Origin: Comamonadaceae bacterium
GTDB taxonomy: Bacteria; Pseudomonadota; Gammaproteobacteria; Burkholderiales; Burkholderiaceae
Direction: 5' to 3'
NCBI GenBank assembly: GCA_947377705.1
Contig: CANCGU010000011.1
Span: 1 to 22,651, forward strand
DNA: 22,651 nucleotides
Shown here: piece after piece, positions 1 through 7,479 of the stretch
Position numbering within the stretch: position 1 is the first letter of the stretch
How the letters are laid out: each line of letters begins with the position of its first letter
Notes under the pieces: model-generated
What the model saw: only the letters and a program-made list of their open reading frames with translations
Told to the model about the DNA's origin: nothing
Database searches by the model: none
Made by a program: the position numbers and the translations under genes

Positions 1-1
1 G

Positions 2-106
2 CATGCCAAAGCCAAATACGAAGCTGTTGCGGCCGTGATGGCGAATGCGCAGCGTTTGGGTTTGAACAAGCTCGGCATCGTGGGGTCTGAGCAGTTTGTG
101 AATTGA
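2..106 (+). CDS. exbD: ExbD/TolR-family biopolymer transport protein, C-terminal fragment
   Basis: Only the last 34 residues and the stop are in the window; the gene begins outside it. The frame reads HAKAKYEAVAAVMANAQRLG and then LNKLGIVGSEQFVN. This matches the usual end of ExbD, where the periplasmic domain finishes with a helix (Y-x-x-V-x-x-V-M-x-x-A-Q) followed by a short strand of the type G-[IF]-V-G. ExbD works with ExbB in the inner membrane to pass proton-motive force to TonB. The call rests on this short C-terminal pattern alone. A TolR paralogue is the main alternative, but TolR tails usually lack the G-I-V-G-x-E-Q ending. A strong intrinsic terminator follows directly. Confidence 0.72.
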   Translation, partial: HAKAKYEAVAAVMANAQRLGLNKLGIVGSEQFVN

Positions 107-139
107 TTTCTTCAAGGTCTCTTCAAAAGGGAACTTTTT

Positions 140-171
140 GCCCCTCCTCGTTAGAGGGGGGGCTTTTTTTT
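140..171 (+). terminator. Intrinsic terminator behind exbD, ahead of the TPR gene
   Basis: A 10-bp stem pairs 140-149 (GCCCCTCCTC) with 154-163 (GAGGGGGGGC), with one G-U pair and the tetraloop GTTA at 150-153. Eight T residues follow at 164-171. An A-rich stretch (AAAAGGG) precedes the stem. This is a textbook factor-independent terminator. The ribosome binding site AAGGA of the next gene begins right after the T run, and its ATG is 13 nt further on, so transcripts from upstream would have to read through it. Confidence 0.88.
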
Positions 172-184
172 AAGGAGTGCGCTA

Positions 185-1369
185 ATGTCAACATCATGGA
201 AAAAATTGTTTGCTTTGAGTGTCTTGGGAATCGCTCTGCACGCACTGGCGCAAGTCAATATGCGTCCCGAGGTGGCAAAATTTTTGCAAGCTGCTCAAGA
301 AGCCATTCAATCGAAGCAGCCTGATGTAGCGTTAACTAAGATTCAGGAGGCTCGCGCTACGCAGCAGCTGACAGAGTCCGAGAAAATGTTTTTAGAGCGC
401 TTGTCTGTGGTGGCCGCCATGAATGCTCAAAAGTTTGATGTGGCTTCTAGCTCGTTGGACTATTTGCTGCAGAGTAAAGATCTTTCATCGGTCGATCGTT
501 TGACCTTGACAGAGACCATGGTGAGCGTGAGCCAGCGCAACAAAGACCACGCCAAAGTGGTGCAGTGGGCACGTCGTTATGCGCAAGATGGGGGTAAGAG
601 CCAAGCTGTGCACATCATGAAAGTACAAGCTTTGGCCTTGCAAGGCTTGCATAAAGATGTGCTGCAAGAAATGCAAGACGCCTACAAAGTCTCTGATTAC
701 CAACCGCAAGAGGCTGAGTTACGCATTTACGCGTTCAGCCAAAAACAACTCAAGGATGAGGCGGCCTATGCGCGGACATTGACGCAGTTAGTGACGCGAT
801 TTCCATCCAAAGACTATTGGGCGGACTTATTGAACAGCATGGGCCGTATGCCAGGTATCAGTGCACGGATGCAGCTCGATGTTTCACGCTTGATGGACGC
901 AACGGGAACGCTAGAAGAGGCTGAAGATTACTTAGATTCGGCGCAATTCGCCATCAAGGCGGGTTTGCCACATGAAGCCCTCAGAATGCTAGATGAAGGC
1001 CAAGTTGCTGGTCTTTATAAAGGGGCCAGTGCCGTTCCCTATGTCAAGCTCAAGCAACAAGCACAACAGCGTGCAACAGAGGATGACAAATCATTCAAAT
1101 CGCTTACCGCTGCTTCTGACAATGGTCCTATGCTGGTTCAGTTGGGCGATGTTTTGTTGTCCAAAGGTCAATGGGGCGATGCTGCTGCGGCTTATCAAAA
1201 GGCTTTGAACAAAGGCGGTTTGAAGCGTGAGGCTGAAACACGCTTGCACTGCGGAATCGCCTTATTCAAGGCCAATCAAGGCGAACAAGCTAAAACCATG
1301 CTTCAAAGCGTGACGGATGATGCGTCGCTCGTCCAGTTGGCTAGCCTTTGGATGTCTTTGGTGAAATGA
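185..1369 (+). CDS. Secreted tetratricopeptide-repeat protein of unknown role
   Basis: The protein has 394 residues and starts with a Sec-type signal: basic MSTSWKK, hydrophobic LFALSVLGIALHALA, then probable cleavage near ALA-Q. The rest is almost entirely helical hairpins. Clear TPR-like units lie near residues 314-345 (Q-L-G-D-V-L-L-S-K-G-Q-W-G-D-A-A-A-A-Y-Q-K-A-L) and 350-380 (A-E-T-R-L-H-C-G-I-A-L-F-K-A-N-Q-G-E-Q-A). Degenerate repeats run from about residue 30. TPR proteins are scaffolds, and I see no catalytic motif. The start at 185 is supported by AAGGA at 172-176 and by the signal peptide. The position behind exbD suggests a link with a TonB-ExbB-ExbD system, since periplasmic TPR proteins occur beside such genes, but this is inference. 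The exact function is unknown. Confidence 0.8.
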   Translation: MSTSWKKLFALSVLGIALHALAQVNMRPEVAKFLQAAQEAIQSKQPDVALTKIQEARATQQLTESEKMFLERLSVVAAMNAQKFDVASSSLDYLLQSKDLSSVDRLTLTETMVSVSQRNKDHAKVVQWARRYAQDGGKSQAVHIMKVQALALQGLHKDVLQEMQDAYKVSDYQPQEAELRIYAFSQKQLKDEAAYARTLTQLVTRFPSKDYWADLLNSMGRMPGISARMQLDVSRLMDATGTLEEAEDYLDSAQFAIKAGLPHEALRMLDEGQVAGLYKGASAVPYVKLKQQAQQRATEDDKSFKSLTAASDNGPMLVQLGDVLLSKGQWGDAAAAYQKALNKGGLKREAETRLHCGIALFKANQGEQAKTMLQSVTDDASLVQLASLWMSLVK

Positions 1370-1394
1370 CACCCTATGATTGGAAGGTATTCAA

Positions 1395-2444
1395 GTGGTG
1401 AAACCTAATTCCAAACACATGGCTAGTTCAGACAACGACAAACGCAAAATTCAAATGATCGACATTGCCCGTATGGCAGGCGTGTCGACATCGACAGTGT
1501 CACGCGCTTTGAATGGCAGCTCGTTGACGAATGATGAAACGCGCCAGCGCATCATTGAACTGGCACGCTCGCTCAACTACACCATTAACCAAAGTGCCAA
1601 AAGTTTACGCATGGGAGACAACCGAACCATCGGTGTTGTCATTCCCTATGACCGCAAAACCCGCCAGCACATCTCGGATCCGTTCTTCTTGGGCATGTTA
1701 GGTAGCTTGGCCGATGCCTTGACCGATCGCAATTACGACTTGTTGCTTTCCCGTGTCGATGCTGAGCATTTGGATGACATGGCTTCTTTGTACGACACGG
1801 GGCGTGCTAAAGGCATCATCGTGATCGGCCAGTGGGGTCACCATGACCAACTCAACGAGTTAGCTCGTCGCCATGTGCCGATGGCCGTATGGGGTGCTCA
1901 GTTGCCTCGACAGTTGTATTGCAGTGTGGGCAGCGATAACGTGTCAGGTGGTGCATTAGCCACTGAGCACTTAATGGGTTTAGGTCGTCGTCGGATTGTG
2001 TTCATGGGGGATACCGATATGCCAGAGGCTGCTAAACGTCACGAAGGGTATCTCCAAGCGCACGAAAAACTAGGTATAGCGATAGATCCTCAGCTCTACA
2101 TTAAGTCACCATTCACGCCAGAAGAAGCGCAAGCTGCTATGCATACGTTTCTGCAGAGCGGCGTGACCTTTGATGCGATTTTTGCTGCCAGTGACCTGAT
2201 TGCTATTAACGCCATGGGCGTGCTGAAAGGCCAGGGTATTTCGATTCCTAAACAGGTCAGTGTCGTGGGTTATGACGACATCGATATGGCGTCGCACAGC
2301 TTTCCACCTCTCACAACGATTCGCCAGCCGATCGATGCTGCAGGCAGCGTCCTCATGGACTCGCTGCAAGAGATTTTGGACGGTCATATCTCTGACTCTA
2401 AGTTGTTGCCAACATCGTTGGTCATACGCGGTTCTACCGTGTGA
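1395..2444 (+). CDS. LacI-family transcriptional regulator
   Basis: This is a DNA-binding repressor or activator with the LacI layout. An N-terminal helix-turn-helix reads MIDIARMAGVSTSTVSRALN (about residues 21-40), then the hinge helix region (N-Q-S-A-K-S-L-R), then a periplasmic-binding-protein-like effector domain starting at T-I-G-V-V-I-P and ending with T-T-I-R-Q-P and V-I-R-G-S. All segments are present, and about 349 residues is normal. The frame stays open to TTG 1380, but GGAAGG at 1382-1387 is a good Shine-Dalgarno placed 7 nt before GTG 1395 (or 10 nt before GTG 1398), so I prefer 1395. The effector cannot be read from sequence; LacI members usually sense sugars or related metabolites. 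The next gene, murI, overlaps its end, which suggests cotranscription. Confidence 0.9.
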   Translation: MVKPNSKHMASSDNDKRKIQMIDIARMAGVSTSTVSRALNGSSLTNDETRQRIIELARSLNYTINQSAKSLRMGDNRTIGVVIPYDRKTRQHISDPFFLGMLGSLADALTDRNYDLLLSRVDAEHLDDMASLYDTGRAKGIIVIGQWGHHDQLNELARRHVPMAVWGAQLPRQLYCSVGSDNVSGGALATEHLMGLGRRRIVFMGDTDMPEAAKRHEGYLQAHEKLGIAIDPQLYIKSPFTPEEAQAAMHTFLQSGVTFDAIFAASDLIAINAMGVLKGQGISIPKQVSVVGYDDIDMASHSFPPLTTIRQPIDAAGSVLMDSLQEILDGHISDSKLLPTSLVIRGSTV

Positions 2445-3256
2445 GGTCTAAGTTGGCTGATACCTTACGTGGCTCAATTGGCGTATTTGACTCTGGCGTA
2501 GGCGGCCTGTCCGTCTTGCGCGCCATCCGCGCTGCGTTGCCACACGAGCACTTGGTCTATGTGGCTGATTCAGGCCATGCCCCATATGGCGACCAATCGG
2601 AGGCGTACATCACCCAACGTACCCTCACCGTGGGTAACTGGCTGGCCGAGCAAGGGGTGAAGGGCATCACCATCGCGTGCAACACCGCAACGGTGGTGGC
2701 CGCCAAAACCTTGCGCGAGCAAACGCATTTGCCTGTGGTTGCCATTGAGCCTGCCATCAAACCCGCTGTCGCGCTCACACGCAGCGGTGTGGTGGGGGTG
2801 TTGGCCACGCGTCAAACCGTGCAAAGCGCAGCGGTGGCCAAACTGGTCGCTCTGTATGGCGCAGACAAACGCATCTTGCTGCAAGGCTGCCCCGGCTTGG
2901 TCGAGCAGGTTGAGCGTGCCGATTTGCACAGTGCAGAGACTGAAAGCTTGCTGCGCCAGTTCATCATGCCTTTGCTAGAGCAGGGGGCCGACACGTTGGT
3001 TCTGGGCTGTACGCATTACCCGTTCCTGCGCGATACCATCCAACGAGTGGCGGGCGAGGGTGTGACATTGCTTGACCCTGCCGAAGCCGTAGCGCGTGAG
3101 TTGGCTCGTCGTTTGGCGGATACCGGCAACTTGTCCAGCCAAACCGAGCTTGGCTCTGTGAAATTTTTCACCACTGGCGATGTGGCCCAAACGCAGCATG
3201 CGGTGACGCACCTTTGGGGCGCCACCGCAAGGGTTGAAGCATGGGTGTCAGATTGA
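2441..3256 (+). CDS. murI: Glutamate racemase
   Basis: MurI interconverts L- and D-glutamate in the cytoplasm without a cofactor and supplies D-Glu for peptidoglycan. The family motifs are all visible: the N-terminal G-V-F-D-S-G-V-G-G (D17, S18), Y-V-A-D-S-G-H-A-P-Y-G, the first catalytic cysteine in I-A-C-N-T-A-T (C80), and the second in L-G-C-T-H-Y-P (C190, with H192). Length 271 aa is typical. GTG 2441 gives a 4-bp GTGA overlap with the regulator upstream. An alternative is TTG 2453, which has GAGG at 2443-2446 at good spacing and would give a protein four residues shorter. The 3' end overlaps the convergent fumarylacetoacetase gene by 9 bp, and no terminator is visible there. Confidence 0.95.
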   Translation: MRSKLADTLRGSIGVFDSGVGGLSVLRAIRAALPHEHLVYVADSGHAPYGDQSEAYITQRTLTVGNWLAEQGVKGITIACNTATVVAAKTLREQTHLPVVAIEPAIKPAVALTRSGVVGVLATRQTVQSAAVAKLVALYGADKRILLQGCPGLVEQVERADLHSAETESLLRQFIMPLLEQGADTLVLGCTHYPFLRDTIQRVAGEGVTLLDPAEAVARELARRLADTGNLSSQTELGSVKFFTTGDVAQTQHAVTHLWGATARVEAWVSD

Positions 3257-4576
3257 CTTGCGTGGTTTAGCAGGCAACACTGTGCCCACGCACTCGCCAA
3301 AGCCGATGCGTGTAGCGCCTGTTTTCTCGCACCAACCGCGAAGCACCACGGTATCGCCGTCTTCTAGGTAAACGCGTTGCTCGCCGTTGGCGAATTCCAA
3401 GGGATTTTTGCCGCCTTGGGTGAGTTCAATCAAGGCGCCTGCTTGGTCCAAGGTCGGTCCTGACAAAGTGCCACTGCCTAACAAATCACCCGCTTGCAAG
3501 TTACAGCCATTGACGGTGTGGTGCGTCACCATTTGCGCGACGGTCCAATAAGCATGGCGGTAACTGGTGCTGCACACAATGGCCGCGGGTTGGTTCGCTT
3601 CGCGCATCTTTGGCGTGTGAATGCCGACTTCAAGTTGAATATCGAATGCGCCTTGTTGACGGTTGACTTTTGAATCCAAATACGCCATCGGTTGTGGATC
3701 TTCTGGCGGACGTGTGAACGGCACCCGATAAGGTGCGAGAGCCTCTAATGTCACGACCCAAGGCGAAATGGTGGACGCAAAATTCTTGGATAAAAACGGG
3801 CCCAATGGCTGGTATTCCCAGGCTTGGATGTCACGGGCAGACCAGTCGTTGAGTAAGCAAATGCCAAATACATGATCTTCAGCTTCGCCCATGGTCAACG
3901 CATCACCCAAGGCGTTCCCGCTGCCGATGAAGATGCCTAGTTCTAATTCGATGTCCATGCGCTTGCAAGGCCCGAATGTAGGTTCGGCCGTCCCAGGCGC
4001 CATGGTTTGACCCATAGGGCGATGGAAGGCTTGGCCCGAGACCCCAATGCTGGACGCACGGCCGTGATAACCAATGGGAACCCATTTGTAGTTTGGCAGC
4101 AAAGGATTGTCTGGGCGAAACTGTTTGCCGATGTTGGTGGCATGGTGAACCGAGGTATAGAAATCGGTGTAGTCACCAATGTGCGCCGGGACATCGTATT
4201 CGGCTTGCGCTTGTGTCACCAAGCAGGTTTGCAAGGTGGCTTGTTCAGTCGCGCCTTCTCGCAGGACGCGTGAAAGCGCCAAACGCAAAGCGTGCCAAGC
4301 TTGCGGTCCCATGGCCATCAAAGCATTGAGCTTGTCTTGTGCGCCGGCTTGCATCGCTGTCGCAACTTCACCGCTGAACAGACCTGTTTGAACTGCTGCG
4401 GCTAAGTCCAGAATTTGATCGCCAATCGCGACGCCGCCCCGAAAGGCTTCGTTTGAACCCTTGCGACGAAACACCGCAAAGGGCAGATTTTGGATAGGAA
4501 AATCACAAGCTGCGGTGTTGGCTGAGGTGACCCAGCTGCGAAGCGCTGGGTTGTGGGTTTCGTTACATGCTTCCAT
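3248..4576 (-). CDS. fahA: Fumarylacetoacetase
   Basis: This enzyme hydrolyses fumarylacetoacetate to fumarate and acetoacetate, the last step of tyrosine/homogentisate breakdown. The 442-aa protein shows the FAH N-terminal SH3-like domain (D-F-P-I-Q-N-L-P-F-A-V-F, then I-G-D-Q-I-L-D-L) and the catalytic C-terminal domain. Residues corresponding to the known metal site and general base of mouse FAH occur with matching spacing: D138 in D-Y-T-D-F-Y, H145 in H-H-A-T-N-I-G, E210 and E212 in M-D-I-E-L-E-L, and D244 in L-L-N-D-W-S-A-R-D. P-I-G-Y-H-G-R-A-S-S is also present. It is the last gene of the operon. Its ATG lies inside the 3' end of the VOC gene (14-bp overlap), so translation is probably coupled. 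It converges on murI. Confidence 0.95.
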   Translation of the reverse strand: MEACNETHNPALRSWVTSANTAACDFPIQNLPFAVFRRKGSNEAFRGGVAIGDQILDLAAAVQTGLFSGEVATAMQAGAQDKLNALMAMGPQAWHALRLALSRVLREGATEQATLQTCLVTQAQAEYDVPAHIGDYTDFYTSVHHATNIGKQFRPDNPLLPNYKWVPIGYHGRASSIGVSGQAFHRPMGQTMAPGTAEPTFGPCKRMDIELELGIFIGSGNALGDALTMGEAEDHVFGICLLNDWSARDIQAWEYQPLGPFLSKNFASTISPWVVTLEALAPYRVPFTRPPEDPQPMAYLDSKVNRQQGAFDIQLEVGIHTPKMREANQPAAIVCSTSYRHAYWTVAQMVTHHTVNGCNLQAGDLLGSGTLSGPTLDQAGALIELTQGGKNPLEFANGEQRVYLEDGDTVVLRGWCEKTGATRIGFGECVGTVLPAKPRKSI

Positions 4577-5093
4577 CGTGCATCCATGCGGCGTGTTTTG
4601 GCGCGCGTTTGGTTTGCGCCCATTCGTTGATCATGTCCCATTTGACTTCGTCGAGCTTGCGCATCATCTCTGGCGTTCCCGTGTTGGCTGCTAACTCCAA
4701 GCGGTGTCCATTGGGATCGAAAAAGTAAATGCTCTTGAAGATGGTGTGGTTGGTGGGACCGACCACTTCAATGCCAGCGGCTTCGAGCTTCGCCTTGGTG
4801 GCGATCAAGGTATCCACCGAATCAACTTCTAACGCCAAGTGTTGTACCCAATTTGGGGTGTTGCGGTCCCGGTCCATGGGCGGTTGGCTGGGCAATTCGA
4901 AGAAGGCCAAAATGTTGCCAGCTCCCGCATCTAAAAAGATGTGCATGTAAGGGTCAGCGGCTTTGGTGGATGGCACTTCGTCTTCGGCGATGGCGAGTAC
5001 AAATTTCATATCAAGATGCTTTTGATACCACTCGACGGTTTCTTTGGCATCGATACAGCGGTACGCTACGTGATGAACTTTTTTTACGAGCAT
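4563..5093 (-). CDS. VOC-family metalloenzyme (glyoxalase / extradiol dioxygenase superfamily)
   Basis: The 176-aa protein has two beta-alpha-beta-beta-beta modules. Module one runs from V-H-H-V-A-Y to I-L-A-F-F-E-L-P. Module two runs from V-Q-H-L-A-L-E-V to F-D-P-N-G-H-R-L-E-L. Potential metal ligands are H8, E66, H85 and E133. That order and spacing match the four ligands of E. coli glyoxalase I (H5, E56, H74, E122), so a divalent metal site is likely. A roughly 40-residue tail rich in charged residues and Trp follows and is not part of the fold. ATG 5093 has AGGA six nt upstream. The gene sits between the DUF2783-like gene and fahA in an aromatic operon, so an intermediate of that pathway is the likely substrate. 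Whether it is an isomerase, glyoxalase, dioxygenase or detoxifying enzyme cannot be read from sequence. Confidence 0.82.
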   Translation of the reverse strand: MLVKKVHHVAYRCIDAKETVEWYQKHLDMKFVLAIAEDEVPSTKAADPYMHIFLDAGAGNILAFFELPSQPPMDRDRNTPNWVQHLALEVDSVDTLIATKAKLEAAGIEVVGPTNHTIFKSIYFFDPNGHRLELAANTGTPEMMRKLDEVKWDMINEWAQTKRAPKHAAWMHDGSM

Positions 5094-5110
5094 GGTGTGT
5101 CCTGTTTGAA

Positions 5111-5305
5111 TTAAAGGTCTTGTAAAGCCGCTTGCACATGTGTTTGAAACACATCGGCATTGGCTAAGGCATTGGCGTTCAGCAAGGCGAGCTTTACCAA
5201 AAATAATGAGGCTTTTTCTTGACCTGCTTGATCAATGGCGGTGGCCAAGCTGTCGTACACCGTTTCCAGATCAGGGATGGTCAAAGCGCGTGTGGTTTCA
5301 GTCAT
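5111..5305 (-). CDS. Small DUF2783-like protein
   Basis: This is a 64-aa acidic, helical protein beginning MTETTRALTIPDLETVYDSL. I recognise it as the small DUF2783-type protein often found beside FAD-dependent aromatic hydroxylases; its biochemical role is not known to me. The frame is open further upstream, but that part overlaps the hydroxylase gene. ATG 5305 is 10 bp after the hydroxylase stop and has AAGGA about 6 nt in front, so this start is well supported. No cysteine, signal peptide or membrane segment is present. Constant placement between hydroxylase and VOC genes would suggest an accessory subunit or chaperone for the hydroxylase, which is inference. Confidence 0.75.
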   Translation of the reverse strand: MTETTRALTIPDLETVYDSLATAIDQAGQEKASLFLVKLALLNANALANADVFQTHVQAALQDL

Positions 5306-5315
5306 GGTTATTTCC

Positions 5316-7007
5316 TTATTGGGGCAATGCCGTGTTGAGGGCCGCTTGTAAACGCGTGGCATCCAGCGTGAGCCAGCGCGCGCAAATGTGTTGATCTGGA
5401 CGCAACAAATACGCGCCACCATTCGCAGGGACGCCATAGCGTTCACGCAAGTGACCATTGGCATCTGGCAAAGTGATATCAGCACCGACAACAGTTTGAG
5501 TGCTGCCCACGGCAATCACATTCAATGGCAGGCCTCTGGCGCGTGCAGCATCAATGGTGTGTTGCAAGGCATCGGGCATTGCAGGGGCATCAGTGAAGTA
5601 CAACAAATCGAAGCCGCCACCCAAGTGGTCCAGCAAAAAGTCATTGGCGCCCAAGCGCACGTTTTGAGGAGGGGCCCCGTGAGCTGGCCCCGCTTTGAAC
5701 AACCCATTGTCATCGCCCATGCTGTTGAGCATGGAATGCGTGTATTCATGCGGACGCGATGTGCGCCAGTGGTAGAGCGGTCGCACAAACGCTTGTGTGA
5801 GCGAGAGTGACAAGACCGCGTCGCGCAGCAGCTCAAAACCACCTGCAGGTGGCGTCATGAAGCGTGTACTCTTACCCGCTTCATTAATGATTTCGCGTGC
5901 AGCCCCCACGCGTTCAGCGCTGTGGTTGGCCAATAGTTTTTGACCAGCCAGGCCTTTAACCACAAAGGCCAAATGCCAGCCCAAAGATTGGGCATCTTGG
6001 AAAGCGGTGTTCGCACCGCGTACACCAAAGATGGGCAATAAATGCGCAGCATCACCGGTGAAGATCACGTTGCCGTGGACAAAGTCTGGCAAGGTCAAGG
6101 TACGTGCAGAGTACACCGAAGACCAGTCCATTTCCCACTTGACGCCTGCGTGGCCGATCATGGCCAATTGGGCATCGATCCGAGCCTTCAATGATTCGGG
6201 CTTCAACGCTTGCTCAGGTGTTTCGCCATCCGGTAATTGGTAGTCGACACGCCAAATGCCATTGGGCTCGCGGTGCATCAAGATGGTATTGCCGGGGTTC
6301 CAGTCGGGGTCGAAATAGGCCAAGCGTTCGGTGGGCAATGGCAAGTCGATCTTGATGTCGGCAATCACGAAAAAACCTTCGTAAGAAGCGCCTTCCATTT
6401 CTAAATTCATGGCAGTCCGGATGGCCGAGCGGCCACCGTCGGCGGCAACCACCCAATTGCTCTCGAGCGTGTAGAGACCTTCGGGGGTATCGACTTCAAG
6501 CACGGCATAACCGTCTTTTTGTTCAACTTGGTTGACTTTGTTGCCCCAACGAAAATCGATCAATGGATTGGCTTTGCACGCATCGTGCAAGTATTCCTCC
6601 ATGAACTGCTGCTGCACGTTGATGATGGGAAAAAATCGGTCATCGGTATCGTGCGGGGCTTCCATGCGAAACACCCGTTGACCACGGTAATACGAATTGC
6701 CAAATCGCCAAGGCAAACCGCCCGCCGTCATTCGGTCGGCTACGCCGACTTGTTGCAAGATTTCCATGGAGCGGCGTGTGAAGCAAATGGCGCGGCTGCC
6801 TTGCGAGAACTGCAACTCAGACGACAGCACCACGCTGGCGACGCCGTGGCGTGCCAGCTCTAGCGCGGTCACCATGCCTGCAGGGCCTGAGCCGACGATC
6901 ACAACGGCATGACGGTTTTGTTTAGGATGTTGCGAAGCCAACCATGGCTTGAAGACTTCATATTTGTAATAGATGGAAGGCCGGGCTTGTGTGGTGGGGG
7001 TGTGCAT
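5316..7007 (-). CDS. FAD-dependent aromatic hydroxylase (group A, MhpA/PheA-like)
   Basis: This is a single-component flavoprotein monooxygenase that would hydroxylate a phenolic substrate with NAD(P)H and O2 in the cytoplasm. The 563 residues show the three group-A signatures: the dinucleotide-binding G-S-G-P-A-G at 39-44, the D-G motif in V-V-A-A-D-G-G-R-S-A-I-R near 186-197, and the G-D motif in V-I-F-T-G-D-A-A-H-L-L-P near 314-325, followed by G-V-R-G-A-N-T-A-F-Q-D-A. A C-terminal thioredoxin-like domain (about 430-563) is typical of the longer MhpA/phenol-hydroxylase branch. The substrate is unknown. With fahA in the operon, a monohydroxyphenylacetate or related phenol converted toward a homogentisate-like product is plausible. 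It lies 24 bp behind the MarR gene. Confidence 0.9.
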   Translation of the reverse strand: MHTPTTQARPSIYYKYEVFKPWLASQHPKQNRHAVVIVGSGPAGMVTALELARHGVASVVLSSELQFSQGSRAICFTRRSMEILQQVGVADRMTAGGLPWRFGNSYYRGQRVFRMEAPHDTDDRFFPIINVQQQFMEEYLHDACKANPLIDFRWGNKVNQVEQKDGYAVLEVDTPEGLYTLESNWVVAADGGRSAIRTAMNLEMEGASYEGFFVIADIKIDLPLPTERLAYFDPDWNPGNTILMHREPNGIWRVDYQLPDGETPEQALKPESLKARIDAQLAMIGHAGVKWEMDWSSVYSARTLTLPDFVHGNVIFTGDAAHLLPIFGVRGANTAFQDAQSLGWHLAFVVKGLAGQKLLANHSAERVGAAREIINEAGKSTRFMTPPAGGFELLRDAVLSLSLTQAFVRPLYHWRTSRPHEYTHSMLNSMGDDNGLFKAGPAHGAPPQNVRLGANDFLLDHLGGGFDLLYFTDAPAMPDALQHTIDAARARGLPLNVIAVGSTQTVVGADITLPDANGHLRERYGVPANGGAYLLRPDQHICARWLTLDATRLQAALNTALPQ

Positions 7008-7031
7008 GTATAGATTCCAAGTGGCGCTGTG

Positions 7032-7466
7032 TCAGCGAGGGCGTGCGTGGGCGATCAAACGGTCGAACACGGCGCTCAAGGCAGCTTGCTCTTTGTCGCT
7101 CAAGCAGCCAAAGATTTGTTCATTGCGTTCGGTCACCATTTGCATGGCGCGTTTGAATACATGTCGACCTGCAGGTGTCAACGTGAGCACGACGCCTCGA
7201 CCATCACCGGGGTGGTCGGCTTTGAGCACCAGCCCTTGATCGACCAACGCCTGCGCAGCGCGGCTGGCTTGGCCTTTGTTCAGGTTGGCTTTTTCAGCCA
7301 ACTCTTTCACGGACAAAGGTTCAAACGTGCCGACTGTGGTGAGGCATCGCCCGTCACTCATCGACAAACCGGTTCGCTCTGGGTAGATAGACTGGCTGTC
7401 TGCGTCGGTCAGTTTATGAAGCTGATGCAGGCGGTACGTCAGTGTCCGGTCGAGTTGTAGCGTCAT
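7032..7466 (-). CDS. MarR-family transcriptional regulator
   Basis: The 144-aa winged helix-turn-helix protein has a dimerising N-terminal helix (T-L-T-Y-R-L-H-Q-L-H-K-L), recognition region L-S-V-K-E-L-A-E-K-A-N-L-N-K-G-Q-A-S-R-A-A-Q-A-L, and the MarR wing signature K-A-D-H-P-G-D-G-R-G-V-V-L-T-L-T-P-A-G. MarR proteins usually repress their own operon and leave DNA when a phenolic ligand binds. The frame extends upstream to 7550, but that would overlap the Bug gene by 71 bp. ATG 7466, 13 bp after the Bug stop, fits an operon and normal MarR length, although its Shine-Dalgarno is weak. Its probable targets are the twin palindromes at 8515-8532 and 8549-8562. Confidence 0.9.
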   Translation of the reverse strand: MTLQLDRTLTYRLHQLHKLTDADSQSIYPERTGLSMSDGRCLTTVGTFEPLSVKELAEKANLNKGQASRAAQALVDQGLVLKADHPGDGRGVVLTLTPAGRHVFKRAMQMVTERNEQIFGCLSDKEQAALSAVFDRLIAHARPR

Positions 7467-7479
7467 GTCTGGTTTGCGG

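Noticed and set aside
5306..5515. Longer version of the DUF2783-like protein starting inside the hydroxylase gene
   Set aside because: The extra 70 residues are an out-of-frame reading of the hydroxylase C-terminus, while ATG 5305 has AAGGA at good spacing.
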